In this document: positions 35,844 to 45,353 of the stretch, piece by piece
Numbering within the stretch: position 1 is the stretch's first letter
How the letters are laid out: each line of letters opens with the position of its first letter
From: Planctomycetota bacterium
GTDB taxonomy: Bacteria; Planctomycetota; UBA1135; UBA2386
Reading direction: 5' to 3'
Assembly: GCA_028281765.1 (NCBI GenBank)
Contig: JANQJF010000059.1
Location: 186,001 to 250,000, forward strand
DNA length: 64,000 nucleotides
Position numbers and translations under genes: made by a program
The notes under the pieces: generated by a model
What the model was told of the DNA's origin: nothing
What the model saw: only the letters and a program-made list of their open reading frames with translations
Database searches by the model: none

Positions 35844-36364
35844 CCGCCGCCGCCACTGCTGCGACCGACAGCTACAGCTTCCTCGGTGAAGAGTTCCTGA
35901 CCTGGCTCTGGTTCCGCCTCGAGACGCGCGGCGGCGACTTCGATCTCGGCGAAGGGCGGGCCGTGGGAGTCTCCTTCGACGATTACCTGCAGCTCGCGCC
36001 GGGTGACGGTGACGGCACGTTCCAGACGCTGCGCGACGGCAAGCCGAGTCGCTCCGCCGAGGCGGCGGCAGGACTCCGTAACGGCCGCCGCGTGCAGGAA
36101 GCGAAACTCATCGTCGCGATGGGCGAACTCCAGTGGAGCCTGATCCTCGACGCGACGACCATGACGCTGCGCAGCATCAAGCTGCCTGACGACGATCCGG
36201 AAGCTTCGGGCCCGGAGGACAAGAACCGCGACCGTGCGGCCAACTTCGTGCTGCTGCACGAGATCGTCGAGGGCGTCTACCACGAGTTCCTGCGCGTCCG
36301 GCTCGAAGAGGGCTACCTCGAGGGCGAAGCCGAAGCGCAGGCGACCTGGATGACGTCGCGCTGA
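35840..36364 (+). CDS. Conserved hypothetical partner of RdgC-like gene
   Basis: 174 aa, cytoplasmic, start overlapping the previous stop (ATGA). Contains SYSFLGEEFLTWLWFRLETRGGDFDLGEG near the N-terminus and a long helical C-terminal half (VLLHEIVEGVYHEFLRVRLEEGYLEGEAEA). I believe similar proteins sit beside RdgC-like genes elsewhere but cannot name the family. Translational coupling makes a joint role with the RdgC-like protein likely. Convergent with the lipoprotein gene at 36374. Confidence 0.65.
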   Translation: MTAAATAATDSYSFLGEEFLTWLWFRLETRGGDFDLGEGRAVGVSFDDYLQLAPGDGDGTFQTLRDGKPSRSAEAAAGLRNGRRVQEAKLIVAMGELQWSLILDATTMTLRSIKLPDDDPEASGPEDKNRDRAANFVLLHEIVEGVYHEFLRVRLEEGYLEGEAEAQATWMTSR

Positions 36365-36373
36365 CGCCAGGCG

Positions 36374-36982
36374 TCAGCCACCCGCGCCCGGCAGCCGTTC
36401 GGTGAGGCGCCGCGCGAGCAGCTCGGCCATCTCCCGCGGCTCGATCACCTCGTTCTCGACGCGCCACGGGATCGGGTCCGCGGACTCGAACGGATCCCGA
36501 TCGGCGAACGGATCGACCCGCGCGCGACGATTGACGGCATTCTGCCGACCATTGACCGAGTCGGTCCACAGCACGCGCTTGTCGCGGGTCGCGATCAGCG
36601 AGCACCGCACGCTGAACACGAACGGCGATCCGTCGCCGGGCTCGTAGCGCCAGTCCGAGACCTCGGTGGTCCACACGGCGTCGATGCCGTATTCGGCGAG
36701 GAGGGCGCCGAACGGGATCGTCTCGACGCGCGGCTTCTTGTGATCCCAGCCGGCACGGTGCAGCTTGCCGACAGCGGCCATGCCGACTTGCGTCAGGTAG
36801 CCGCGCTGCGTCAGCTGCGCGCCGAGCGCGAGGTCGAACGCCGACAGGTTGTCGCTCGAGTTGCGCTGAATCGACGGCACGACGAGAACGCTCCCGGGCG
36901 TCGGGCCGCGGAGTGGCTTGACTTCGGGAGCACCCGCACACGCGGCCAAGGCACACGACAACATCCCGAGCAGAACTCGCAT
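36374..36982 (-). CDS. Lipoprotein, DUF799/GNA1162-like
   Basis: 202 aa. Lipobox LAAC (MRVLLGMLSCALAACAG). The segment VLVVPSIQRNSSDNLSAFDLALGAQLTQRGYLTQVG, then YGIDAVWTTEVSDW, resembles the DUF799 lipoprotein fold of outer-membrane trafficking proteins. Its ATG is directly adjacent to the stop of the biotin-carrier gene, so it is the last gene of the carboxylase operon; a link to carboxylation is not obvious. Confidence 0.6.
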   Translation of the reverse strand: MRVLLGMLSCALAACAGAPEVKPLRGPTPGSVLVVPSIQRNSSDNLSAFDLALGAQLTQRGYLTQVGMAAVGKLHRAGWDHKKPRVETIPFGALLAEYGIDAVWTTEVSDWRYEPGDGSPFVFSVRCSLIATRDKRVLWTDSVNGRQNAVNRRARVDPFADRDPFESADPIPWRVENEVIEPREMAELLARRLTERLPGAGG

Positions 36983-37501
36983 CTACTCGCCGCTCTCCGG
37001 ATCGCCGAGCTCGACCAGCGGGTCGCCGCTGGACACCGTCTCACCCACCTTGACGTGGACACGTTCGACGCGCCCCGCGCCGTCCGCACCGATCGGGTTC
37101 TGCATCTTCATCGCGTCGAGCACGACGAGCGTCTGCCCGTCCTCGACGAGGTCGCCCTCGGCGACATCGACAGAGACGACGACGCCGGGCATCGCGGCCT
37201 CGACGGTGCGCTTGCCGCCGGACTTGGCGGCTGACACAGCTCGCGCCGCACGCTCGCGATCGTCCTCGACCTCGACCTCGACGCGCTCGCCGAGAACCTG
37301 AACGACAGCCTTACCGTCGACGAAGTCGACGAGGCAGTCGTAGGCGCGATCGTCGATCAGTAGAGAGAACACCGTCCCGTCACCGATCTGCGTGCGCACG
37401 ACGCGGCACGTCGTCCCGTTGCTCTGCACGACGAGAGCGTCGCCGTCGTGCGCAAACTCGTATTCGCGCTCGGTGCCACCGACTCGCGTGTAGTATTTCA
37501 T
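36983..37501 (-). CDS. Biotin carboxyl carrier protein of acyl-CoA carboxylase
   Basis: 172 aa. C-terminal biotinyl domain with EAAMPGVVVSVDVAEGDLVEDGQTLVVLDAMKMQNPI; biotin would attach to Lys132. The N-terminal half (1-95) corresponds to the BT-like linker domain that in propionyl-CoA carboxylase alpha subunits joins carboxylase and carrier. Here carboxylase and carrier are separate chains encoded in one operon, overlapping by ATGA. Partner carboxyltransferase is probably the gene at 43214. Confidence 0.85.
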   Translation of the reverse strand: MKYYTRVGGTEREYEFAHDGDALVVQSNGTTCRVVRTQIGDGTVFSLLIDDRAYDCLVDFVDGKAVVQVLGERVEVEVEDDRERAARAVSAAKSGGKRTVEAAMPGVVVSVDVAEGDLVEDGQTLVVLDAMKMQNPIGADGAGRVERVHVKVGETVSSGDPLVELGDPESGE

Positions 37502-39000
37502 CGCCTTCCTCCGAGTCGCGCGACGCGATCGACGAGCACCCAGGGGGTCACGCCGTGTCCGCGGCCCTCCGACGCCGGTGCCGAGAACGTCTCGCTGCGG
37601 TGGAACTTCGCGACCGCGGCTGCCAATCCGGCGACCTCGAGAGTCGACTCCGGGACGCTGCGGTCGATCCGCTCGAGGATGCCGGTGTCGTAGTCCCCTT
37701 CGCGAAACTCTTCGGACTCGAACACCCGTAGCGCGACCGGCAGTGACGTCGACACGCCGACGATGCGGAACTCGCGCACACAACGGCGCGCGCGTTCGAT
37801 CGCCCGTTCACGATCCGCCGCGTAGACGATGAGCTTGCCGAGCATACTGTCGTAGTAGGGCGTGATCTCCTGCCCCACAAACAGCGAGGCGTCGAGTCGC
37901 ACTCCCGGACCACCCGGGACCGCCAGCCGCGTAATCGTGCCCAACGACGGGAAGAACGTGTCGGGGTCCTCGGCGTTGACTCGGATCTCGATCGCGTGAC
38001 CCTGCGGCTCCGAAGCGTGACTGGCCGGGTGCCCAGCCGCGACGCGCAGCTGCTCGCGGACGAGATCGACGCCGTAGCACATCTCGGTGATCGGGTGCTC
38101 CACCTGCAGACGCGTGTTCATCTCCAAAAAGTAGAACTCGCCCTCGGAGTAGAGGAACTCGACCGTGCCGGCGCCGACGTAGCCGACCGCGCTCGCGAGC
38201 GCGCACGCGGCGTCGCCCATCTGGGCGCGCAGTTCCGGCGTCAGGGCGACGCACGGCGACTCCTCGACGAGCTTCTGGTGGCGCCGCTGCACCGAGCATT
38301 CCCGCTCGCCGTAGTGCACGACCTTGCCGTGCTTGTCGGCCATGATCTGGATTTCGACGTGGCGCGGTCGCGTTACGAACTTCTCGAGGTAGACCCGCCC
38401 GTCGCCAAAGGACGCCTCCGCTTCGTTGCGGGCGAGCTGATAGGCGCTCGCGAGCTCGCCCTCCTCGTTGACGATGCGAATGCCCTTGCCACCACCACCG
38501 GCAGCAGCCTTGAGCATGACCGGATAGCCGATCTCCTCCGCCTTCGCCGCGAGCTCGGCCGGATCGTCGATCGACCGGTCGTCGCCCGGCACGAGCGGAA
38601 CGCCGGCAGCCAGCGCGGCCCGCCGCGCCTCGACCTTGTCCCCCATCGTCTTGATCGCGGATGCGGACGGCCCGACGAACGTGATGCCGGCAGCGGCGCA
38701 CGCATCTGAGAAGTCGGCGTTCTCGGAGAGGAAGCCGTAGCCGGGATGCAGCGCGTCACACTCGGTGGCGCGCGCGGCCTCGAGGATCTTCTCGGGCACG
38801 AGGTAGCTCTCGCTCGGCGAAGCCGGACCGACGCAGATCGCGCGATCCGCGCGCCGCGCGTGCAGCGCATTGCGATCGACCTCGGAGAACACGGCCACCG
38901 TCTCGATCCCCATCTCGCGCGCGGTGGCCATCACGCGCAGCGCGATCTCACCACGGTTGGCGATCAGGAGACGGCGGAAGGGAGGGGAAGGAGGCGTCAT
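37498..39000 (-). CDS. Biotin carboxylase subunit of acyl-CoA (propionyl-CoA) carboxylase
   Basis: 500 aa, ATP-grasp biotin carboxylase. Family motifs: LIANRGEIALRV, HPGYGFLSEN, GGGGKGIR (ATP loop), ERECSVQRRHQK, EMNTRLQVEHPITE and ITPYYDSMLGKLI. Carboxylates the biotin on the separate carrier protein using ATP and bicarbonate. Length beyond residue 445 suggests a short extra C-terminal piece. A TATCGT box ends eight bases before the ATG without a Shine-Dalgarno, giving a likely leaderless start of the operon carboxylase-carrier-lipoprotein. Confidence 0.9.
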   Translation of the reverse strand: MTPPSPPFRRLLIANRGEIALRVMATAREMGIETVAVFSEVDRNALHARRADRAICVGPASPSESYLVPEKILEAARATECDALHPGYGFLSENADFSDACAAAGITFVGPSASAIKTMGDKVEARRAALAAGVPLVPGDDRSIDDPAELAAKAEEIGYPVMLKAAAGGGGKGIRIVNEEGELASAYQLARNEAEASFGDGRVYLEKFVTRPRHVEIQIMADKHGKVVHYGERECSVQRRHQKLVEESPCVALTPELRAQMGDAACALASAVGYVGAGTVEFLYSEGEFYFLEMNTRLQVEHPITEMCYGVDLVREQLRVAAGHPASHASEPQGHAIEIRVNAEDPDTFFPSLGTITRLAVPGGPGVRLDASLFVGQEITPYYDSMLGKLIVYAADRERAIERARRCVREFRIVGVSTSLPVALRVFESEEFREGDYDTGILERIDRSVPESTLEVAGLAAAVAKFHRSETFSAPASEGRGHGVTPWVLVDRVARLGGRR

Positions 39001-39075
39001 CTAGGGGGACGATACACGGATCGAGGCGGGCTAGGAACGGTCGCGTGGATCCCGCAGATCCGGGACAATCCGCAT

Positions 39076-39819
39076 ATGTCGCCCGAGCGCGAATCGCAAT
39101 CCGCAAACGAACCCGACGCAGCCCTGGTGCTCAGAGGATGGATGTGGAGCCCGCACGGGGACGGCCTCGACCTCTACCTCCGCCGAACGAGCGAAGTTCG
39201 GCCTCGCGCGTTGCGCTGCCGGAACGTCGAGCGCTTCGAATGCTCGTATCGCTGTCGCCGCGCCGACCCGCCCCGATCGTCGGTCCGCTGGCACATCGAG
39301 AACATGGGCGATCGAACCCACGTCCTCCTCGACTTCGGCACGGCCGGCACGATCGAGCTGCAGTGCGAAGCCGCCGAGTGGGATTCCGAGCTCGAATCCG
39401 ATTGGCGCGCCACGGAACTCGGACACGAGCTACTGATCCGACTCCCGGAGGAACGGATGGCGCGCTGGGCCGGGCAAGTCCTCGAAACCGTCGCCCAGGT
39501 CTTGCCGGAGCCGATGCCGATCGTGACCTCCCTCTGCCAACTCGCGTCCCGGACTGTGCCGAGGTGGACCGAAGCGCGCGACGTGATCGACTCGATCGAC
39601 CATGGCCCCACCGGCGACCTCAGCAGGCGTCAGCGCCGCGTGGTCGAGCTCGCGAGACTCGTCGCGCTCGTGATCTGCGACGGGCCACGCCCCAGCACGG
39701 GAACAGCCGCACTCCCCAAGATTCCAAGGATCGCTCACGGCATCCTCATGGAGTTCTCCGCCCGTCAAGCCGTGCGCGCCCAGCTCGCCGAGCTGTTTCG
39801 CTCAGCCATGCGCGGCTGA
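39076..39819 (+). CDS. Hypothetical cytoplasmic protein
   Basis: 247 aa, no signal peptide or membrane helix. N-terminal part (about 15-130) is a beta-rich domain with repeated R-rich strands (LVLRGWMWSPHGDGLDLYLRR, RALRCRNVERFECSYRC, THVLLDFGTAGTIELQC); C-terminal part is helical. I do not recognise it. GACAAT ends six bases before the ATG and no Shine-Dalgarno is present. Divergent from the carboxylase operon. Confidence 0.6.
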   Translation: MSPERESQSANEPDAALVLRGWMWSPHGDGLDLYLRRTSEVRPRALRCRNVERFECSYRCRRADPPRSSVRWHIENMGDRTHVLLDFGTAGTIELQCEAAEWDSELESDWRATELGHELLIRLPEERMARWAGQVLETVAQVLPEPMPIVTSLCQLASRTVPRWTEARDVIDSIDHGPTGDLSRRQRRVVELARLVALVICDGPRPSTGTAALPKIPRIAHGILMEFSARQAVRAQLAELFRSAMRG

Positions 39820-39830
39820 CCGGACCGGCC

Positions 39831-40625
39831 TCAGCGCAGCACCAGTTCGGCCAGCACCGGCCGATGATCCGACGCGAGCGGCTCGTCGATCACTCGTGAC
39901 GCGCCCGCGAACGCCACCGCCGGCCGCACGACCACGAAGTCGATCTCCCGCTCGGGACTCGTCGAGGGGATCGTGAACGGGTCCCCCACCTTTGGCACCG
40001 GCTCCATCGACTCGCCGATCAGCTCCATCGTCTTGGAGCCGGGTTGAGCGTTGAAGTCTCCTGCGACAATCAGGGGATCGACCACGCTCGCGAGCGCGTC
40101 GACCAGGACACCGGCCTGCGCCAGCCTCGCGCCCTCGTCTCGCTTCCAGTCGAAGTGCAGGCTGACGAAAACCAGCGGGACGCTCGCACCCTCGGGCTGC
40201 GTGCGCACCGCGAGGGCCGCCCGCGGCTCGTCTTTCCCGCGCGGCAGCGCAATCGACCATCGATCGACCACGGGCCATCGCGACAGGATCGCCAGGCCGT
40301 ACTCGCCCCCGTCGTAGTCCATGAACTTCGTGAACTCGGCGTGCATCCCCGTGAGCCGCCCGAGCTCGGCCGCCTGGTCGACGCCGCCGGATCGGCCGCA
40401 GCCGACGTCGATCTCCTGGAGCGCCACGAGATCGGGCTCCTGCGCCCGGATCACGCCGGCGACGCGCTCGAGGTCGAGCTTGCGGTCCGTGCCGAGCCCG
40501 TGCCGCACGTTGTATGACAGCACGCGAAGCCGTACTTCTCGGTCCGGCGCCGCGGCACACGCGGCGAACAGCATCGTGCAACACAGAGCCGAGCAGTACA
40601 GAGCGACGAGTCGAGACGTTCGCAT
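39831..40625 (-). CDS. Endonuclease/exonuclease/phosphatase-family lipoprotein-like protein
   Basis: 264 aa. Signal region MRTSRLVALYCSALCCTMLFAACA with a Cys at a lipobox-like site. EEP fold: LRVLSYNVRHGLG (Asn), DLVALQEID (metal Glu), GLAILSRW, VSLHFDW, VAGDFNAQPGS (Asp-Asn pair) and ASDHRPVLAEL (catalytic Asp-His). Extracytoplasmic members hydrolyse phosphodiester bonds of lipids, nucleotides or DNA; substrate unknown. Divergent from a second EEP gene 20 bp away. TATGTT six bases before the ATG. Confidence 0.85.
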   Translation of the reverse strand: MRTSRLVALYCSALCCTMLFAACAAAPDREVRLRVLSYNVRHGLGTDRKLDLERVAGVIRAQEPDLVALQEIDVGCGRSGGVDQAAELGRLTGMHAEFTKFMDYDGGEYGLAILSRWPVVDRWSIALPRGKDEPRAALAVRTQPEGASVPLVFVSLHFDWKRDEGARLAQAGVLVDALASVVDPLIVAGDFNAQPGSKTMELIGESMEPVPKVGDPFTIPSTSPEREIDFVVVRPAVAFAGASRVIDEPLASDHRPVLAELVLR

Positions 40626-40645
40626 GGCTACAACATAGACGACGC

Positions 40646-41497
40646 ATGCGCTTCCGCACGGTGAGGAATCGACTCGTCGAGATCGTGGTGTTCGCGATCG
40701 TCGTCGGTGCCACGCTACCATCGGGGTATCTCCTGCCGATGTGGCCTTACCCCGAAGACGCCGCCGCCCTGCCCCAGCAGTTCGAGCTGCTCTGCTGGAA
40801 CACGTACAAACGGGCGGAGGCGATCCGGGAGCTCCAAGAGCACGGCGAAGACCCAGACGTCATCTGCCTGCAGGAATGGTCGTCGTCGATGCCGCGCAAC
40901 GGCATCTCCGCGGACAACATCGTACCGGGCTCGACCTACGGCGGGCACTTCGGCCGAAGCTGGCGACTGCCGTTCGGCCAGGCGACCGGAGTCGCGACCC
41001 TGTCGCGAGTGCGGCCGAGCACGATGCAATACCAACGCTCATGGTGGCGTGAGCTTTGGTTCTTCACGCCGAAGTGTGCGCTCGCGACGACGTATCCGAT
41101 CGAGGGACGCGACGAAGAGCTCCTCGTCGTCAACATCCACGCGATCCAGATTCAGTGGCTGACCTACATGCTGCGCGAGCAGGTCGGGGGTCTCCGCGAC
41201 ATCGTCGCGAACCACGAAGGACCCGTGATCGTCTGCGGCGACTTCAACACCTGGCGTCGCGACCGCCTCAAGATCGTGCGTGACGCGTTCCCGAACCTCG
41301 AAGAGGTCGAGTTCGGCCCGGGCCGTACGACGGGCAAGGCGGCGGTGTGGCTGCTGTTCGGCAATCGCGAACTCGCGCTCGACCGCGTGTTCTACGGCGG
41401 TGGCCTCGAGGTGGTCGGCGGCACGGGCACGGTCGGGACCTCGGACGTGTCGGACCACCACCCGCTGCGCGTCTTGTTCCGCGTCGGGGATCGCTGA
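40646..41497 (+). CDS. Membrane-anchored endonuclease/exonuclease/phosphatase-family protein
   Basis: 283 aa. N-terminal hydrophobic anchor (LVEIVVFAIVVGATLPSGYLL). EEP motifs: LLCWNTYKR (Asn), VICLQEW (metal Glu), VNIHAIQ, VCGDFNTWRRD and SDVSDHHPLRVLF (Asp-His). It resembles the EndoU-independent EEP proteins of outer membranes and likely faces the periplasm. The divergent EEP gene is only distantly similar, so this is not a recent duplication. Stop lies one base from the convergent beta-helix gene. Confidence 0.8.
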   Translation: MRFRTVRNRLVEIVVFAIVVGATLPSGYLLPMWPYPEDAAALPQQFELLCWNTYKRAEAIRELQEHGEDPDVICLQEWSSSMPRNGISADNIVPGSTYGGHFGRSWRLPFGQATGVATLSRVRPSTMQYQRSWWRELWFFTPKCALATTYPIEGRDEELLVVNIHAIQIQWLTYMLREQVGGLRDIVANHEGPVIVCGDFNTWRRDRLKIVRDAFPNLEEVEFGPGRTTGKAAVWLLFGNRELALDRVFYGGGLEVVGGTGTVGTSDVSDHHPLRVLFRVGDR

Positions 41498-41498
41498 G

Positions 41499-42644
41499 TC
41501 ACTCGACGACGTTGACGACGGGAAGCGTAAGCGTCAGCCCGATGCTCGGAGCGACCGCACCCTGCACGACGATCGGCAGCCCCGACGGCAGGACGGGCAA
41601 CGCCAAAGACCGCGCCACCTGATCGCCCGGCCCCACGACGCCACACGCGGTCGCGATCAAACTCGTCGGATCGAACCACACGTCGCCCCACGGCGTCGGC
41701 ACGAGCGGCGCCGGGAATCCGAAGAACAGGCAGTAGGCGTCCCCCGTCGGCGCATGCAAATCGATGTCCCACGTGCCGAACGAAGCGAGCCCGTCGCCGC
41801 GGACAGACGGGATGACCCGGACGATCTCCGTCGCTCCCCCGGAGACCGGCGGCCCACCGTCCTGCGTGACGAAGGTCACGGCCGGGTCGTACTCGACCAA
41901 GGAGTTCGTCGCGAGGATCGCGGAGGTCGGCGAGATCGTCATGTCGATTCCGGCCTCGACGACGGTATCCCGACCCGCGATCCGCAGCGTGCTGTTGTCC
42001 GCGTGGATCGACGCCACCGTCGGGGACAAGGATCCGATCGCTCCGCGAATGATGCCGCCGACGATCGTCACGGTGCTGTCTTGGACCAACACGGACGGCA
42101 GCGCGGAGATGAACCCCGATCCCGTGACGTCGCAGTCGGACAGGATCACGTGGCTGTTGTCGATGTTGAGCGCGGGGAACCCCCATGCGTGGAGCCCACC
42201 GATCGAGACCTGCGCGCTGTCGACGACCGAAACCGGGCCCCACACCTGAATCTGCGCCGGCAGCATCAGGTCCTCCAGCAGCACGGCGCCTTGACACGCC
42301 GCCACGTGCACGCCGCCGATGGGCAGGATCGCGAACACGACCTCGAGACCACGCAACGTGAACGTCTCGCCCGCTGGCACCCCGGTGACTCGGAATCCCA
42401 TGCCATCGAAGCTCGTGAGCCGCGCGCCGGGATCGGCGTGGATGAAGACTCCCTGGTCCGTCGCCGGGTCCTCGTTGTAGAGCCCCGGCAACACGTGGAT
42501 CGAATCGCCGTGCACCGCGATGTCGAGCGCCGCCTGGATCGTGGTCAACGGACTCGCGACACCGGACGCGTCGACCGTGTAGGTCTGCCCCGTTCCCGAT
42601 GCGGCCAACGCGAACAGACTCAATGCCAGCGAGGAGGTACGCAT
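41499..42644 (-). CDS. Secreted parallel beta-helix protein with shared C-terminal domain
   Basis: 381 aa. Signal peptide MRTSSLALSLFALAASGTGQ. TIQAALDIAVHGDSIHVLPGLYNE is the classic entry of pectate-lyase-like right-handed beta helices; repeated coils follow (ILLED..., VSVVDSAQVSIGGL, NSHVILSDCDVTG, DSTVTIVGGIIRG, NSTLRIAGRD). No catalytic residues are evident. The C-terminal about 105 residues are the shared domain. A TATCAT hexamer eight bases upstream of the ATG suggests a leaderless transcript. Confidence 0.78.
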   Translation of the reverse strand: MRTSSLALSLFALAASGTGQTYTVDASGVASPLTTIQAALDIAVHGDSIHVLPGLYNEDPATDQGVFIHADPGARLTSFDGMGFRVTGVPAGETFTLRGLEVVFAILPIGGVHVAACQGAVLLEDLMLPAQIQVWGPVSVVDSAQVSIGGLHAWGFPALNIDNSHVILSDCDVTGSGFISALPSVLVQDSTVTIVGGIIRGAIGSLSPTVASIHADNSTLRIAGRDTVVEAGIDMTISPTSAILATNSLVEYDPAVTFVTQDGGPPVSGGATEIVRVIPSVRGDGLASFGTWDIDLHAPTGDAYCLFFGFPAPLVPTPWGDVWFDPTSLIATACGVVGPGDQVARSLALPVLPSGLPIVVQGAVAPSIGLTLTLPVVNVVE

Positions 42645-42679
42645 GACCGTGGATGATACCAAGTCGCGCAAAGCCCGGC

Positions 42680-43168
42680 TCAGCGCCGCCGCAGCTCGTC
42701 GGTCCAGAGCACCCGCCACGTCGACCCGTCCGTCGAAACCGACATCGTCCGCCGCCAGCGATCGTCACCGAGCCGCTCCGACACGAGCCGCGACTCACGC
42801 GTTCGCCCGCGCGTCACCGACCGCCACACGCTGCCCGCAGCCGTCAGCTCCCCATCCAGCTCCGCAAAGCTGCCACGCACCGCGTTCACGTATCGTCGCG
42901 TCCAGACCTCACGCTCCCGGTCGAACGACTGCACCGCGAACCCGCGGTACACCCCACCCTCGGGCCGCGCCTCGAGCTCCCTGGTTTGCACCGCCCCGTC
43001 GAGCACGCTCCGCACGACGACCCGCAACAGCGCAACGCTGCCGCCCCCACCCGACCGTCGCTCCCCGACCCACTCCCCGACCTGCCAGTCGAACGGCCCG
43101 TTCCCCCGCACCGCGGGCCCGGCCCCACACCCGACCAGAAGCCCGCACAGCACTATCGATCTCATCAC
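42680..43168 (-). CDS. Lipoprotein with DUF1579-like domain
   Basis: 162 aa. Lipobox LVGC (MMRSIVLCGLLVGCGAG). The remainder is a small beta barrel of the type seen in DUF1579 and lipocalin-like proteins: FDWQVGEWVGERR at the start and repeated strands with YRGFAVQSFDREREVWTRRYV. It lies 45 bp downstream of the carboxyltransferase gene on the same strand and may be co-transcribed. Function unknown. Confidence 0.65.
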   Translation of the reverse strand: MMRSIVLCGLLVGCGAGPAVRGNGPFDWQVGEWVGERRSGGGGSVALLRVVVRSVLDGAVQTRELEARPEGGVYRGFAVQSFDREREVWTRRYVNAVRGSFAELDGELTAAGSVWRSVTRGRTRESRLVSERLGDDRWRRTMSVSTDGSTWRVLWTDELRRR

Positions 43169-43213
43169 CGTCTCGCGCCCGTGCCCGCGCCCGGCGATCG
43201 CCGCAGGCGATCG

Positions 43214-44764
43214 CTACAAAGGTATGTTGCCGTGCTTCCGCGGCGGGTTCGAGTCCCGCTTCCGCGAGCACAGCTCGAGCGCCCGGATCAGAGCCGGCCG
43301 CGTATCCCGCGGCATGATCACGTCGTCGACGTAGCCGTAGCCCGCCGCGATGTACGGGTTGTTGAAGCGCTCCTTGTACTCGGCGACGAGGCGCGCCTCC
43401 TCCGCCGCCGGATCGTCGGCGGCCTGGATCTCGCGGCGGAACACGATCTTCGCCGCGCCCTCCGCACCCATGACCGCGATCTCCGCCTTCGGCCACGCGA
43501 GGTTGACGTCGCCGCGGATGTGCTTGCTCGACATGACGTCGTACGCGCCACCGTAGGCCTTGCGCGTGATGACCGTCAGCTTCGGCACCGTCGCTTCGCA
43601 GTACGCGTAGAGCAGCTTCGCGCCGTGCGTGATGATCCCGCCGTGCTCCTGGTCGACGCCCGGCAAGAAGCCCGGCACGTCTTCGAACGTCACGAGCGGG
43701 ATGTTGAACGCATCGCAGAACCGGATGAAGCGCGCACCCTTGACGCTCGCCTGGATGTCGAGCACGCCGGCGAGGTGCGCCGGCTGGTTGCCGATCACGC
43801 CGACGACGCGACCCTGCAAGCGCGCGAGGCCGACGATGATGTTCTTGGCGTACGCCGAGTGCACCTCGAAGAACTTGCCGTCGTCGACGATCAGCTCGAC
43901 GACCTTGCGCATGTCGTACGGCTGATTGCTGTTCTCCGGGATGAGGTCGTCGAGCGCGGGCTCGACGCGGTCGGGATCATCGCTCGACGGCACGAACGGC
44001 GGGTCTTCGGCGTTGTTGAGCGGCAGGTAGCCGAGCAGCTCGCGCACGAGCATCAGGCACGAGCCGTCGTCCGGCGCCGTGAAGTGCGCGACGCCGCTCT
44101 TGCTGCTGTGCACGCGTGCACCGCCGAGCTCCTCGGACGTCGTGTCCTCGTGCGTCACCGTCTTGACGACGTCCGGCCCGGTGATGTGCATGAAGCTCGT
44201 CCCCTCAACCATGAAGACGAAGTCGGTGATCGACGGCGAGTAGACCGCACCACCGGCGCACGGCCCCATGATCGCGCTGATCTGCGGGACCACGCCCGAG
44301 GAGAGAGTGTTGCGCAGGAAGATGTCGGCGTAGCCGCCGAGCGACACGACGCCCTCTTGGATGCGCGCGCCGCCGGAGTCGTTGAGACCGATCACCGGCA
44401 CGCCCATCTTCACGGCGAGATCCATGATCTTGCAGATCTTGGCCGCGTGGGTCTCCGACAGCGAACCGCCGAACACCGTGAAGTCCTGCGAGAAGAGGTA
44501 GACCGGCCGGCCACCGATCTGTGCCGAGCCGACGACGACCCCGTCACCGAGGATCGAGTTTTTCTCGGCGTCCATGCCGAAGTCGCGGCAGCGGTGCGTG
44601 ACGTAGCGATCGACCTCGACGAACGTGCCGGGGTCGACGAGCAGGTCGATCCGCTCGCGGGCGGTGAGCTTGCCCTTCGCGTGCTGCGCTTCGATGCGCT
44701 TCTCGCCGCCGCCCTCGAGCGAACGCGCGCGCATCTCTTCGAGTCGTTCGAATCCGTCGGTCAT
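43214..44764 (-). CDS. pccB: Acyl-CoA carboxylase carboxyltransferase (propionyl-CoA carboxylase beta)
   Basis: 516 aa, the usual length. Crotonase-like N and C halves with [76 protein letters not shown], and in the C half [41 protein letters not shown] and [16 protein letters not shown]. The acyl specificity Asp/Ile position cannot be judged by eye. Start overlaps the epimerase stop (ATGA), consistent with propionyl-CoA as the substrate: carboxylation to methylmalonyl-CoA followed by epimerisation. Confidence 0.92.
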   Translation of the reverse strand: MTDGFERLEEMRARSLEGGGEKRIEAQHAKGKLTARERIDLLVDPGTFVEVDRYVTHRCRDFGMDAEKNSILGDGVVVGSAQIGGRPVYLFSQDFTVFGGSLSETHAAKICKIMDLAVKMGVPVIGLNDSGGARIQEGVVSLGGYADIFLRNTLSSGVVPQISAIMGPCAGGAVYSPSITDFVFMVEGTSFMHITGPDVVKTVTHEDTTSEELGGARVHSSKSGVAHFTAPDDGSCLMLVRELLGYLPLNNAEDPPFVPSSDDPDRVEPALDDLIPENSNQPYDMRKVVELIVDDGKFFEVHSAYAKNIIVGLARLQGRVVGVIGNQPAHLAGVLDIQASVKGARFIRFCDAFNIPLVTFEDVPGFLPGVDQEHGGIITHGAKLLYAYCEATVPKLTVITRKAYGGAYDVMSSKHIRGDVNLAWPKAEIAVMGAEGAAKIVFRREIQAADDPAAEEARLVAEYKERFNNPYIAAGYGYVDDVIMPRDTRPALIRALELCSRKRDSNPPRKHGNIPL

Positions 44765-45177
44765 GAGTGCGCCTCTTCGGGGTCCTGCACGATTTCGGCC
44801 AGCACGCCGCCGAGCCACTTCGGGTGCACGAACGCGACCTTGGTGTCGTGCGCGCCCGGCCGCGGTGTCTCGTCGAGCATCGGCGCGCCGTGCTCGGTCA
44901 ACACACGGATCGTCTCGCCGGTGTCGCCGACCTTCAGCGCGAGGTGGTGCACGCCGGGTCCGCGCTTGTCGATGAACTTCGCGATCGGGGAGTCTTCCGA
45001 CGTCGGTTCGAGCAGCTCGATGCGGGTCTGGCCGGCGTAGAGCATCGCGACCTTGACGCGTTCGGTGGGAACCTCTTCGACGCCTTCGAGACGCAGGCCG
45101 AGGCCGTCCACCCAGCGCGGCAGCGCTTCGTCGAGCGAACGCACGGCGATGCCGATGTGGTGCAGTTCTTGGATCAC
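44761..45177 (-). CDS. mce: Methylmalonyl-CoA epimerase
   Basis: 138 aa from GTG 45177, the family length. Vicinal oxygen chelate fold with two repeats: [17 protein letters not shown] (metal His), RIELLEP (Glu), GVHHLALKV (metal His) and LAEIVQ (Glu). Converts (S)- to (R)-methylmalonyl-CoA. First gene of the pair with pccB and overlapping it. No methylmalonyl-CoA mutase lies in the window. Longer in-frame upstream sequence has no family features. Confidence 0.85.
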   Translation of the reverse strand: MIQELHHIGIAVRSLDEALPRWVDGLGLRLEGVEEVPTERVKVAMLYAGQTRIELLEPTSEDSPIAKFIDKRGPGVHHLALKVGDTGETIRVLTEHGAPMLDETPRPGAHDTKVAFVHPKWLGGVLAEIVQDPEEAHS

Positions 45178-45353
45178 TTCAGGAGGTCGGGCCGAGCCCG
45201 CGCGGTTGGTTTGCGGCGCGCAACCATAGCGCGGGCCGTTCGTGCCGCGAGGTCCGAACAAGCCGAAACGCGCGACCGGATTCCGCGCTGGCACGCGACA
45301 TGGCCGCCCACGCACTCCTGCCCGCTCGTCCCCCGCACTATGATCGACGGCCG

